A DNA stretch of 64,000 nt from Punica granatum (lineage: Eukaryota > Streptophyta > Magnoliopsida > Myrtales > Lythraceae), in NCBI RefSeq assembly GCF_007655135.1, contig NC_045128.1, positions 33,016,811 to 33,080,810 of the forward strand, read 5' to 3'. Shown one piece after another: positions 48,191-60,650 of the stretch; the stretch's first letter is position 1; every line of letters starts with the position of its first letter. A program made the position numbers and the translations under genes. Below the pieces are notes generated by a model. That model ran no database searches and was not told the origin of the DNA. It saw nothing but the letters and a program-made list of their open reading frames with translations.

Positions 48191-48480
48191 GGGTTTGGTT
48201 TTGAAATTTTTTTTAATTCAACTTCACTTTTAACTCCACTTATCTTCAATTCAATAATACAATTATTATTTTTCCCTCTTTATTCAAATTTTTAATGATT
48301 CAATTCAATTTTTAATACTAAATTCTCTCAACTATTCAATACTTTTTCCACAATTTAACAATACAATCATTAATTTCTTTCAACTATTCATTATTTTTTC
48401 ACACTTCTCATAATTCAACAACTCAATTATTACAAACCAATTAAAATCAAAACTCAACTCAATTCTACAACCAAACACAA
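48191..48480. mobile_element. MITE family member 2 (reverse of 32684-32990)
   Basis: Termini gggtttggttttgaaa and, inverted, tgtttggttgtagaattg. The reverse complement aligns along its length with 32684-32990, sharing ttttgattttaattggtttg, gaatagttga and ttaaaaattgaattgaat-like blocks. Confidence 0.7.
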
Positions 48481-49051
48481 TCGTTGTTAATTTTCGAACT
48501 TGATGAGCAAAGTTCACACTAATGAATTATAATAAGATTACTTTTTTTAATAAGTTATACTTATTTAGATTAATTAATTAGTTTACATGTCTTACATGCA
48601 TACCTCATCATATATACACATATATATATAACGGAGCTGAATTCTTATCACCTGAAGTAGGTTTAATAAAAAAAAAAAGCGTAAAGCGTGGCGGATTTTT
48701 ATATCTAAATTCTTTTGCAATATTTTTTTTTCATTTACTAAAGTAATTCCTTTTGAGTTTTGCTATTAGATATTTTATATAGAAAGACTAATCATAAAGG
48801 AGATGCATGCCGGATTTAATAATTTGATACTATCGTCCAAATTTAGTTATAAAACTCATCATTATTGAATGGAAAAAGAAAATCATTTGCCACTCTGAAA
48901 AGTCATGGAAAATCATGACACCTACTTAATACCAAAAATAGACAAAGATGAAAAATAAAATTCGGAGGAGACTATCAAAATGACACAGATTTAGGGACGA
49001 TATGGATATTTTAATATGTTTATTGAATCACATGAAATTTTGATGAACTCC

Positions 49052-49082
<31 letters not shown>

Positions 49083-49470
49083 AATGCATTGGATACATCT
49101 GAAATAAAAGAAAAGAAAGATAATTATATGCTCAAATTTATATTCGTGACATACAAATGCGAAGGAATTGATAAATGCCGAGGCTTATGAGGTACCTGCA
49201 ATCCTCTTTTAATTTGATAAAAAAAAAAAGTTCATGGGCTTTGATTTCCACGGAAACCACAATGTCAAAAACACTAAAAATAAAAAAAATCCACTCCATT
49301 TGAAATAGAAGTACATTCAAATCCGCACCTTACCCACTTGCATCTGATAGCCTGCAACTCCATCCTCTTCCCATGCACACCGTCATAATGTGAAGCATAT
49401 ATACATACATACATATATATATATGTGAATATATGTATATATTTATTTATAATATTGATAATTCAAATAA

Positions 49471-50122
49471 GAGATAACTTCAATATACACCATGCAGTTT
49501 GAAGTCGTTCTCAAATTGCACCTCATAATTTAATTTATCTCAATACACTCGTTAGAGATAGTCAAACAATCTAAATACATCCAAACCGCTAGTACAGTTA
49601 ATTTTTGGATGGGAAGAAGTTCATGGTGATTCACATGACTCTTAATCGAGAGAATATTGAAATTGCCTATCTTGGTTCACAGTTTTTTATTATTTGCTTT
49701 TACATCAATTTTCTTCTTCAGTTCTTTCTCGCGATGGCAACTCTTCCACTTGCAATGAAACGGAGACCAAAGAGTTTGAAAAGTAAGACGAGAGACCGCT
49801 GTTGGTATAACGGCTTGGATGCTTCAACAGCATGGAAGAGAATCTCAAGAGATCGAAGCTCTTTCCATCTTCCTCAAAATAATATAGCTGGGAATGAGAT
49901 GTGAGGGAATGATGAATAAAAAAAGATACTATAATGTAGACGAAAGCCCCTGATAAAGTGTCATGAGAATCGCACATGAACTTCTTCTCATTCGAATATG
50001 AACAGTGTTAACTATTTGAAGTATATATATCGAGACGGTTTGACCACATCTAAGTAGCATTTTAAATTATGGGGTGCATTTTGTAATTGCGCTCAAACTA
50101 CATAGGATATTGAAATGAACCC
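49471..50122. mobile_element. Mutator-type MITE with 9-bp target duplication, 652 bp
   Basis: Exact 9-bp direct repeats TTCAAATAA flank it (49462-49470 and 50123-50131). The terminal inverted repeats are about 100 bp, for example cttcaatatacaccatgcag against ttcaatatcctatgtag, with further matches caccycataatttaa. The core carries a 99-codon open frame (49605-49904) without recognisable homology. Confidence 0.82.
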
Positions 50123-50131
50123 TTCAAATAA

Positions 50132-51760
50132 TATATCATGTATCGGATGATATGAAATTTCAAGGTTCAAAACGTATATATGATTCCAAACTATGCTTTC
50201 AAGAAAAGCTTATCAAAGTGCCGCTGTTTTATAATGTCATTGGCACTTGGCATATTTCAAATAATCTGACAGGCTCGGCACACATATATAAGCCAAGGAC
50301 GAGAAGAAATTATTACCTGGTGAAAAGGTTTTCTGAAGTCGGCTTTCGGTCATTGAAATTGGGCGTTCTGTAAAATTATGGTTACCGATGCAGACATAAT
50401 CGATGAGTATTCGTACGTGCTTGTATGATTTATTCATTCGTGGAAATATTATAAATATTAGATAGAGCAACTTGCGATTTTACGTTTATACGCGTACAAC
50501 AAGTTGGGGGTTATTTTAAGTTGATCAAGTTGCATTACAGTTGTTGATATTCCTTCGTTCACTTGTAATTAAAATAAAGCACTTTAATGCAACTATGTAT
50601 ATATTATATCACCAACATGGCGTGCGCGATATCTCCCACCGAAAATTCCTCGGGTTTTACTTCCTATCTCTTCTCTTCTCTGATTTTTATACTTTTCCTT
50701 TCTCCGTTCTTACAATTTCAAAATTCCTATGAGTAAAGTTCACGTAAGTTGATCAATTACTAGCCTAGATTATGATCTTAAGCATATGTGCTCATTAGTT
50801 AATAATAGATCAGTATGTACACGTTGTTTTCAGTGCACAAGAGTTTCATGACTCTTTCATATTTCTTATAGTATATCCGAAGATATGATCTAGAGAACAA
50901 ATATTCATCTATAAGACTGGGCAAAGTTCATTAACTATTAATTAGACTGATCGCTTCTGCACATACGACAACAGGAAACTACACAATCTATCCGCAGCTA
51001 GAGATCACATAACGAACCTTCAGATCGAATATAATTTGTTCGATGGAGTTGAATGATGATTTTCATGGAATATGTGATAATTCTATGTTTGTTCTACTCC
51101 ATACAGACGCATCTATTGTTTATTATGACCAGTTGCATTGTTCATCTACATATCTCAATGCGTTTGTTACGTTCATCAACGAGAAGACAAAGTAAATCGA
51201 GAATTAAATAGAAGCATCACCATATAGCAGAGTGGTGCACATCTCGACTGGTGACCAAGAGGTCTCAGATTCGATACTTGGTGGGACTACTCGTACCCAT
51301 TTATTAGATATTTATGATTTTTATTTCAATGAACTAAGCGTATCAACTTCTCTTATAATCGAAAGAAAAAAAAAGAAAGATCACCAGATAATTTAAATCG
51401 TATCGTCATTAATTTGCAAGAAAAAATTAAAATTGCCCTGATATTAATATGAACTCCTGCGCAATACACACTCATATTCCGACATACATATATTTATTAT
51501 TATATGTACAGATTTCGAAGTGGAAGGCTTAAAATAAAGGCTAAACTGGCATTTCACAATTTCTCTATCCAATTATACCAATAAATCTAATTACTATTTA
51601 ACCCTAAAAAACAATGAAACCCTCCCCAACAAAAACAAACCCGATTTGTGTGTAATTTATAAGACCAGAGTTTAATCCAAACATGATCACAACATCTGGG
51701 AAGAATAAATTAAGAAGTATTTTCTGTTAATCATTAACGATGACGGACGGATCGACCACA
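50132..51760. other. Gene-free AT-rich region
   Basis: Contains a SINE-like unit (51217-51363) and PYL 3'UTR near 51760. Nothing else recognised. Confidence 0.6.
51217..51363 (+). mobile_element. tRNA-derived SINE-like unit, plus strand
   Basis: A box tagcagagtggt (51225-51236) and B box gattcgatac (51268-51277) spaced as in tRNA-derived SINEs, then a short body ending T-rich. Different family from the unit at 47820-48000. Confidence 0.5.
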
Positions 51761-52378
51761 TCATGATAAATCATTATCGCTTCGGTTATTCTTCACCATG
51801 TTCTCAGCGATCTGAGCCAGAGACTGCAGGTTGCAACCGACGATCGTGTCCACGAACACTCGCGTTTCCTCCTCGGTATTCCCCGGGGGCACATCGACCA
51901 CATAAGACTCCACAACCACGGTATCCGTCCCGTCAGGTGATAGGTGGAGGGTCGTGACCGAACGGTAGTTAGCAAGGCGGTGGTCCCCGCCCACCACGCT
52001 GAAGCTGATGACATGCCGCTCGTCGTCGAGGATCTCAAGCCGCTCCCGGCTCACGGCGGCAGGGAGGCCCGACACAACGTGTATCTCCCTCACGGTCCCG
52101 ACCCGACCATTCCCGTCGATGACATGGCAGCTCTTGACGAAGTGCTTGTAGGCCTGGGGGTTGTCGAATTGGCGGACCACCGACCAGACGGACTCCACGG
52201 GGGCTGCGATGGCCTGGACCACCGCCGAGCAGCACTGGTTCGGCTTCACCGCATGGGCGTGGTATTGTGCCACCGAGTCAGGCACGGGCGGGCTGGCGGA
52301 GGCGGTGGGGGGCGCCCTGTGGCAGCCTGTGGTGGAGGTGGCTGTGGTGATTCTCTGGAGTTGTAGGGATGAAGGCAT
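51761..52378 (-). CDS. PYL4: Abscisic-acid receptor, PYL4-type (PYR/PYL/RCAR)
   Basis: Intronless, 205 residues from ATG 52378. START-fold ABA receptor: hormone binding closes gate and latch loops so the receptor inhibits clade A PP2C phosphatases, releasing SnRK2 kinases. Seen: the subfamily block [12 protein letters not shown] (46-57), [20 protein letters not shown] with the ABA-contacting Lys (82), gate loop SGLPA (103-107), [21 protein letters not shown], latch HRL (133-135), [14 protein letters not shown] and the C-terminal helix [12 protein letters not shown]. All key residues are present. The frame opens 43 codons further upstream at ATG 52507, but that part encodes low-complexity YTYTYT from a TA/TG repeat, so the internal Met before PSSLQLQRI is chosen. 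Cytosol/nucleus expected. PYL5/6 are close alternatives. Confidence 0.92.
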   Translation of the reverse strand: MPSSLQLQRITTATSTTGCHRAPPTASASPPVPDSVAQYHAHAVKPNQCCSAVVQAIAAPVESVWSVVRQFDNPQAYKHFVKSCHVIDGNGRVGTVREIHVVSGLPAAVSRERLEILDDERHVISFSVVGGDHRLANYRSVTTLHLSPDGTDTVVVESYVVDVPPGNTEEETRVFVDTIVGCNLQSLAQIAENMVKNNRSDNDLS

Positions 52379-53286
52379 GATCTCTCTCCCTCCGGTGATC
52401 ACTTTTGAGAATATCGCTTGAGGACCAATGCTAAGAGCTTTTGAGAGCATGGGAGTATATGTATATGTATATATATGTATATATGAACAAGAGATGAAAG
52501 CTTTCATCTCTAACTTTTTTTTTTGGTAGAAATTTTTTGATGCCCACTTGCAAATAATTTTTGGGAGATTTTGAATTCGGGAGTTTATTATTTTGAGGGG
52601 AAATTTGGCTTTTGATCGACGGAGAGAGAGAGAGAGAGACTTGGAAAATTGAAGATCTTATCAGAGCCAGCCAGCTTAAGGCCGGACATGCAAGTGGGTT
52701 GTCAACTTGCAGCCTCTTTTGGACTTAAGCTTACATGATGATCGTATATAAATATAAATAATATATATATATATATAATATTAATTTTTTAAAAGCTATT
52801 CCTACCCAAAAATAAAAAAGAAAATCCCACCGAAAAAGGAAAAAAACTACAAGATTTGCACTTTTACTTTTTCCTTTTAATTTTATGTTTTCTTTCTTGT
52901 GTGTTTCCTTTTTTATGTTCTTCCATTTTGTTTGAGGCTTCATAATATCATCTTTAGCATCACATGTGAAATTGGCGTTATTAATTAATAAGCTAGGGCT
53001 TAGGGAAAAATAGAAGAGATTAATTACTCGATAACTAGTCGTAATGTATTCCGACATTGTATTCATTGTAAATTTGGTGGTTGTCTATATATATGTGTGT
53101 GTTTGCGTCGGAATTCTATTTTCCTCTTGAAAAACATTTCTTTCTCTGGTATATAATACGGATAATGCATTCTAGAAGTAATTAATTGAACTTTGCTAAA
53201 TCACCTAATAGTGAAACTGTAAAAATACTTAAATCATTTTTATAGTTGTAAAAATACATAAATTATTAACTTATTATTTCATCCTA

Positions 53287-53320
<34 letters not shown>

Positions 53321-54862
53321 ATTATAGCTTATTCCGAGGAAGGCCAAAGAAAGGAGAAGAGACGCAAATATGATAGCTTCAAGCAAAAAAAAAAAAAAAG
53401 CTCAAATATAATGCACACGTATAATTTAGAAGACCAATATAATTAAATTATCTTTCCTACCACCTACCATACTTACCAGTCCCAGTTATTTTTAGAAGTC
53501 CCTGCTATTTTTAGAAGTTGAAAAAAGTATGAGATATGTTTCCATTGATATATATATATATACTTCTCAATCTTGTTCCTATGTGGATGACACAGAACAG
53601 ACCGACATCATTATTGGTATATCAGACACATAAAGTGCATCTTAATTTTGTTTAACAACAAATCATGCTTTGGTTTATCTTATTTATACTCAAAAAAGCA
53701 ACTGAGCTAGTACTCATGGAAATGGCTGTTTAGGTATAACTTTCACATGTATACCCACATTCAGAATAAGTAACTAGGAAGGCTTCTCACTATTAGTGCA
53801 TTTTCTTGCTTTTATATATATACACGTATGTATATATGTGTGTATTCATCTGTATGAATTGTACCGGGAAAAATAAATAGACGCGAACTCCATTTCATCA
53901 CTCACATTGAACAATTCATCTCAATCCATCTTTTTATAGTTGAATGATGTAGGCTAAGTAGTTGATGTTACGAATATTCATAAACTAGTTTAATAATTTA
54001 TTTATTGATGTTTTTGGTGAAAACCTCGTTGCTAGTATTCGTTTTTTTTTCCTTTGGTGGTGGAGAAAACCTAATTTATAAATTACTAGTTACTGTTTCA
54101 TATATGTATATTATCCTCAACTTTTGTCCTGTCCCTCCATCGCTCTTTTTCCACCAACTCCCATCAACTTGCCCTTATTTTTGCCCACCCTTTCTCTTCT
54201 TTATGTAGTAAGTTGGAAGTTGCAACCCACCCCCTTCAATTTCACATGCCCCCAATTGTCCCATCTATATTATAAATTACTGGACATAGACATTACCTTA
54301 AAGTTTTCTTCCCTATCACTTTTTCTTTCTTATGGTTAATGCCCTCCAATCGTTTTCCTATGGTTTTGTATTGTTCATTTAATTTGACAAGAAAGAATAA
54401 GTACGTAATTGAAAGACAAGTTTCCAACAATAACTAGCTATTGTGGGTCAAGATATATACATATATAGAGACACATCAAACAAAACATTAGCATTGACGA
54501 CCCCAATATGCCTTTCTATGAAGCCCGTATAGCACGTTATGGTTTTGGAACGTATTTGAAATCATTTTAGTTTAATGGTTTTTTCAGATTCTGGACGTTT
54601 AAAAGTAAAATACCGGGAAAATCAAATATTTCTTGCCCCCACGATCGTGCTGGAAAGACTGCGTCAAGCTGATGATTGAATGTTGAAGATGGGCCCTAGT
54701 TATGACGACCCACACAGTTTTGAATGTATAGAAAGAAGGCTGCTGGTCATAGCCAGGCCAACCTAAGAAGGGGCCCCTATCCTCCCATGGGTAGGAGAAA
54801 ATCAAAAGGCGAAAAGTGGTGAAAGGTGAATGGACTTATTAAAGTATAAGAGATATCGATAT
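52379..54862. other. Gene-free region upstream of PYL4
   Basis: Includes the PYL4 promoter and leader with an ATATGTATA repeat (about 52454-52485) and a (GA)n run at 52620-52640. Further TA/TG microsatellites are near 52758, 53288 and 53820. No gene recognised. Confidence 0.6.
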
Positions 54863-55446
54863 TAGGGGTATGCCGACTTTGACACCCCGTTTTTTTCACG
54901 ATACTCGGATTCTATCCTGTAAAAATATGTTTCAAGATTTTGGAACCGGACCCTACCATATAAAGGACATGTTTCAAGATTTTAGAATCGGATCCTACCA
55001 TGTTGAGTCATGGAACCGGAATCTATTCGGAATCTGTATTCTACCACAAGTTCCGGGTACGCGATTGGAACTTGTAAATTTTTTTGTCTCGCTAAATAAA
55101 ATCGAAAAATTTCTAATTTATAATCAGTAATCACGCAAAATAGAATGTCGACGTAGATTTATATTTTCTTTTTTAAATTAGTGACTATATTTTTTAAATA
55201 TAAAAATATATGAATATAATTATATATATATATATAATTGAAAAAATTATTATCCGAGTCCGGGTATCGATTCTTGTTCCAATTCTAGATACCTTATATG
55301 CAAGAACCAGAATCGAAAACCGATTTCCATCAGTTCTTTATTTTAATACTCGGACCCTACTCAATTTTCAATACGAGTTATCCGGACCCTTTTCTAACTG
55401 GTAGATTCACTAGTTCCGGGTATACTCGGTATCTATGCACACCCTA
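54863..55446. mobile_element. hAT-like non-autonomous element, 584 bp
   Basis: Termini taggggtatgc and, inverted, tagggtgtgca. Flanked by 8-bp ATCGATAT (54855-54862) and ATAGATAT (55447-55454), 7 of 8 identical, the size expected for hAT. Inside, a unit of about 43 bp (atgtttcaagatttt, then atcctaccat) is repeated at 54928-55002. Confidence 0.62.
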
Positions 55447-55485
55447 ATAGATATATTGATTTCAAATTCAACAATATATATATAT

Positions 55486-56399
55486 GGGAAAAAGACAAAA
55501 ACCTCTATTATGCTTTGGGGTTGTGACAAATCACACCATATTCTTTCGTTTGGACAAATCGCACTATGTTTTTTGCTCTGTCAGATATAGGAGGTTACGG
55601 CGTCAAATTATTTTTCATTTTCAGTCCTCAATCTTTAGCCTTTTAATCATTTTGATTCTAAATCTATTTTTTATCATTCCTATCCTAAACTTTCTATTTT
55701 GTTTCATTTTAGTCTAAACGAAAATCGATAAGGGAGGAGGGGTTGGGGCCGCTAATCGGCAACCCCAACCCCTCCACCGAGGTCGCCGCCGCCCACAGAG
55801 GACGCTGCCGACCTCGGTGGAGGAGTCAGGGTCGCTGATTGGCGACCCCGAACCCTGAATCGATTGGGAAGGATCGGGGTCGCCAATCGCCCACCTTGAC
55901 CCCTCCACCGAGGTCTCCGACTCCCACAGAGGACACCGCCGACCTCGGTGGAGGAGTCGGGGTCGCCGATTGGTGGCCCCGAACCCCGAATCGACCAGGG
56001 ACAAGTCGGAGGTCCCCGATCGATTCGAGGTTCGGGGTCGCCAATCAGCGACCCCAATCCCTCCAACGAGGTTGCTGGCGCCCACAGAGGACGCTCGCGA
56101 CCTCAGTGGAGGGGTCGGGGTGGCCGATTGGCGGCCCTGACCCCTCCTCCCCTTTAGATTTTTGTTTAGGATTAAAATTGAACAAAATAAAAAGTTTAGG
56201 ATATAAATGATAAAAGAAAAAGATTTAAATCAAAATGATTAAAAAGTTAAAGATTGAGGACTGAAAATGAAAAATAATTTGACGCCGTAACCCCCTATAT
56301 TTAACGGAGTAAAGAATATGGTGCAATTTGTCCCAAACGAAAGAACATTGTGCGATTTGTCCCAACTCCAAAGCAAAATGGTTTTTTTTTAATCTTTTT

Positions 56400-56402
<3 letters not shown>
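55486..56402. mobile_element. Foldback element with about 245-bp inverted repeats and GC-rich core
   Basis: Left arm 55486 to about 55730 is mirrored by about 56155-56402: gggaaaaaga, gacaaatc/gcac, cgtcaaattatttttcattt and cctcaatcttta recur in inverted order. The core (55740-56150) is strikingly GC-rich, a set of inverted and tandem copies of gacctcggtggagg / cctccaccgaggtc and ggggtcgccgattgg. TA repeats on both sides prevent reading a target duplication. MULE-like by its GGGAAAA ends. Open frames in the core are repeat artefacts. Confidence 0.75.
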
Positions 56403-56442
<40 letters not shown>

Positions 56443-57706
56443 ATTCATCTCTCCTGGACTTGTTTGGTCCGTTTCATCCATTGTGTTACAGCCACAATAA
56501 GTTATGTGCTACGGAAGTCTGGTCAGCAGGAGATGCATGAATTTGATGATACGACTTCTCTGCTCACATCTGAATTATTTCATATATATATATATACTCA
56601 CTTACAAAAATTGTGACAATCTACTAGCAACCATTGGTCAACGTACCAAGGGTTCTTTCGGCCCTAGATGAATGTATTAATCGATCATAATGAATTATAC
56701 ACGGTATATGGTGCAATTGGGGAACTGCTTTTTTATGTGGGCAAATTTTATCTGTACATGGGGTTCAACTTTCACTAGCACCTTGTGGCCATGATTCAGT
56801 TACTTACATATACATATATATATATATATATATTACTTTTATATATCACTGTATTTATACAACTTATGAAAAGAATTATTTTGTTAGAGATGAGACTCAC
56901 GAGGTGAAGTACAAGTGCAATGGAAATCAAATTCAGCCTGCTGTTTCTAGATCGAGGACAATTGCCATTCGACTCGGGATGGATGTAGAATTTGAACTAA
57001 GAAGGGGGCGGAACCTTTAAGGAGGCAAATAGAAGTGTGAAGTTTCCATGTTATGATCATATTTTGTAACTTATTGAGGATTGAGTAATAACTCATTGAA
57101 AGTCAAAATTTTGGGAGAGGCACCTACCCCGGTTTAGCTTAGAGAAGAGAGAGGTGGGCTCTTTCTTCTATATACATGTCTCAACTAGACTTCTCCAATA
57201 CATACAAATATTCATAGAGAGCTACACCTCATGTAGATAAAAGTGCAATTTGCTATTTGTAATGCAATACCTTTCATTTTTCAAAGAGGAAACCATTGAC
57301 ATATAAAATAATATTAAAACTCTAAGGAAAAAAAAAAAAAAAGGAAAAAAAAAGCGATAAACTAAGATTTTTTTTTAAAAAAATCTCTCTCACTCTCTCT
57401 CGTTTTTTATCCAACACTTGATAGATATTCTAATGCACAGTAGGTTATGCTTAAACCATGCAGTGTATTTGAGTCGAAGTACATCTGTTCATGCGTGATC
57501 TAACAATACAAAGATCATATATATATATATATATATATAGTCACACATATTAAATTTGTTTTTTTGGATTATTAAATTAAAATTGCCCCCTTAATATCAA
57601 GTCTAGACATATAATATTCAGCAGGTTGACCCCTCTTCCAACTTCTATCTTCTAAAGTATGAAAATATCAACCGACAGGGGAATTCTAAAGTGATTGCAC
57701 TATATA
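56403..57706. other. Gene-free AT-rich region
   Basis: TA microsatellites at 56404-56437, 56813-56832 and 57517-57538; poly-A tracts near 57330. No coding sequence recognised. Confidence 0.6.
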
Positions 57707-58993
57707 GGGAAAATTATAGTATTAGTTCAGGAGGGTTAGTCACTTTTCTATTTTCCTACTGTTTCTATTTTTGTTTATATTTTTCTCTTTTACTTTTCAT
57801 AATTTTTTTATTTTCGTCTTTCCGTCACTTTAACTGTTAACTTTGCTGATGTAGAATATGATTAGATGCCCAATTTGACAGAAGGACGCCACATCATCTC
57901 AAAGGCAAGGAATGGAAATCAAGAGGTGAATATATATGATATACATATATATAGTAATATTTATAAAAAAGAAGATATTTGTAGAAATTACTGAAATAAT
58001 TAGCACACCTATGAGAAATCTAATTTGCCAAAGGGGAAGGGGAAATTCTAATCATCACACCTTTGATTAATTGTTTGTGAGATCAATTAGAAACACGCTG
58101 AGAGAGAGAGAGAACCCTGAATATCATTCAAGATTGATCAATCATATTCGGAGTTCCAGACCAAACTCAAACGAATCGGAAGGAGGGACTAGGCCTTTGG
58201 GACTAGAAGAGAGGCAAGTAGATGTAAGATTTTGAATTGTTAATGGACAATTCTATGGGAAATGGGAGGAGGGAAAAAGCAACTAGAGGTTGGGGAAAAA
58301 ATGATTTTGAAAATGTAAGATGGGGATTTTCTTGGAACAATTAGCTAGCTAGCATATAAATTTGAGATGTTAGTTCAACATAGAGAATTAGAACCAAATA
58401 GACATTCAAATTGGCATTAATTAAATTTTTTGTTGAAAAAATAATTAATTTGAATTTTTAAGAGGATAATGTGGGTTTGAGAATCAAGAGAGAGAGAGCT
58501 GCAGGGCCTTGGTGACTGTGGCAGAGGAAGGAGCAAGACCTCGACACCCTTGAGCATTAGAGCATTAACAAGGAGCATTGGATGTTGCTGTTGTGGTTGT
58601 CCTCTTTATAACTTGGTATCATAAACTTTAGTTGAGAAGTTCTTATCAGCTCTCTCTCTCTCATGTTCATTGACAGGAAGAAGAAGGATGAAGAAAGAAG
58701 AATTTTATTTTTCATATTTCTTTCTTTTATCTTTCGGTAGACATATTTCTTTCTTTTATTAATACCCACTTGCTGGAATTCCCTTTTCTTCAGATGAGGG
58801 TGTGGGCTCATGTATAAATACGTGGAATGTGATCATATTCTACATTAGCAAAATTAACGATTAAAATGACGGAAGGACGAAAACAGAAAAGTTGTAAAAG
58901 GTAAAAGACAAAAATAAAAATAAAAATAGAAAAAGGATGAAAACAGAAAATGACTAAATTTACTGAACTAAAGCATTTTTTTTCATAATATAT
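57707..58993. mobile_element. Long-TIR foldback (MULE-like) element, about 1.3 kb
   Basis: The arm about 57707-57863 (gggaaaattatag ... ttagttcag ... cgtctttccgtcac ... tagaatatgat) is mirrored by about 58830-58990 (atcatattcta ... gacggaaggacg ... ctgaactaa). The arms enclose about 970 bp of non-repeated sequence (57864-58829) that includes GA tracts. The outer ends are blurred by AT-rich sequence, so no target duplication is assigned. Confidence 0.68.
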
Positions 58994-60650
58994 ATATATA
59001 TGTAAGTAAATTGCTTAAAATTGCAGTAAAATAATTTAATTTTAAATAAATTACACGTATTTCGAGTAAGTTATACGCATTTTCAAAATTAGTTAGCGGT
59101 ACATTACTTATATTTGAAGTAAACTACACAAATTTATAAGAGATTTTACTTACATTGTTGGTGGCTTATATGAGTTTCAAAGGAAACCGATAGTTTGTGT
59201 GATTGCTCCATGTCATGTCCAAAGTAATAATAATTCTTGTCGTTTCGTCTCTCGGAGTGGGATCAATTAATTGTTACGTTATCATTTAACTCTACTTGGG
59301 ACTGAGTAAATACAATAGAAAGAATTTGGGGTAGAAATTGATGAAAACCAAAATTGATGTATTCGATTTCATTTTGTACCCTTTCCGCCAGGCTTTGTGG
59401 CAACTAACTGGGCCTTTGAACCGTTAATTAATGAAAATTTCATCATTGTTCTTGTTAAGATGTATTATTTATGAGGTCAAGCCGCGTCGAAACTGTAAAT
59501 TTGACAGAGAGCTTATGCAAAAAGCCCCATCGATCTTCGTCTTATCCATTTATTTGTTTGAATTAGCACACATGTACATTTAAAAAAAAATTAGGACATC
59601 AGTCCCGATGTTAGCACTCGGCATAATATTGACGACATAACGGGAGACCTAATTCCTATCTGTTGATATCCTTGCAACCACTCGCGTGATGGGCATTGCA
59701 TATATGCAGGCACCGATCGTGGAACTCACAAAGGGTCCGAAGTGGTCTACGTCGACGATTTTCAAGGTAGTGCCATTCAAAAGCGATGATCAAGGATGGA
59801 CGCAATGGATGTCACTTTGTGTACCACAAAGAACGCATTCGTCCCGCAGGGTAAAGGAAGCTATGAGGATAGCATGGGCCGTATGGCCCAAGTGAGACAC
59901 CGTAGCCCAACCCATCATTTCACTCTCTCCAACCCAAGCTGTGGGCACCCCTCTTCTTAATCAACATTTGCCCACAAAGGATAATTGTTGTTACAGGTCC
60001 AACGTAAACCATATTATTGGCCCGTCACTATTACAGAGACGCCCAATGGGCCCATTCATGGCCCCAGGCCTCCAAAGAACATGAAGAGGAATTCCCCGAC
60101 AAAAATTCCCTTCTAGGCTGACAATCAAGACAGTCCAACAGCCGACGAAGAGATACTTAGGCTCAGCACTCGGCTATTCGGGCCCCGCTCGGGGCCGCAT
60201 GGGCAGGGGAGGGCACCACGGCACTGCCGGCCACCCCAGTCGAAAGCTACTTTCCAAATCGGTACATTGACACTATCCGATCATCACGAATTGACCAAAA
60301 TTCGACCAGAAGAAAAGATTTTCGGAACTCGAAATAGCAGCAGTAGGAAGAAGCAAAGCATCTCTATACAGCCTTCGTCAGTAATCTAGTCAGTTTTTAC
60401 ATCAGAAAAAATCAAAAGATCTGATTCTAAACCTCCGATCATTTAATCAACAAAATCTTGTCAACATCAGGCGGGCACGGGAAGAAGGACATATCAATAT
60501 AAACATGGATCCATTAACTATCAAAGTCCTTAGCGACTAAAAGGATTTAAGGACTCTGGATCAAGAACAGCGTTCCTATCTCTTCTCTTGTTTTTGTTGC
60601 CGTTCCAATCTTCAAAAACATCATCTGCTACTCCAGCTTGATATCAGTAC
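58994..60650. other. Gene-free region downstream of DREB2A-like gene
   Basis: Ends with the DREB2A-like 3'UTR. A GC-rich patch lies at 60180-60240. A short frame at 59686-59895 is not recognised and is probably chance. Confidence 0.55.

Larger units (their letters stand above)
47131..49470. other. Gene-free AT-rich region
   Basis: Begins with the TBL 3'UTR. Holds the SINE-like unit (about 47820-48000), the MITE at 48191-48480 and TA repeats near 48625 and 49062. No coding sequence recognised. Confidence 0.6.

Noticed and set aside
51763..52421. Plus-strand frames up to 140 codons over PYL4
   Set aside because: Antisense shadows of the PYL4 coding sequence.
52379..52507. Upstream 43-codon extension of the PYL4 frame
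   Set aside because: It encodes low-complexity YTYTYT from a TA/TG repeat and is not part of the family; the internal ATG fits better.
55714..56210. Overlapping 70-120-codon frames on both strands
   Set aside because: They come from the GC-rich inverted and tandem repeats in the foldback core; the translated text is repetitive with no domain.
58487..58663. GA-rich and CT-rich inverted stretch considered as a microRNA precursor
   Set aside because: The arms are simple GA/CT repeats and match no microRNA family I know.
59686..59895. 69-codon plus-strand frame
   Set aside because: No recognisable homology, no splice or promoter support; length is within chance.
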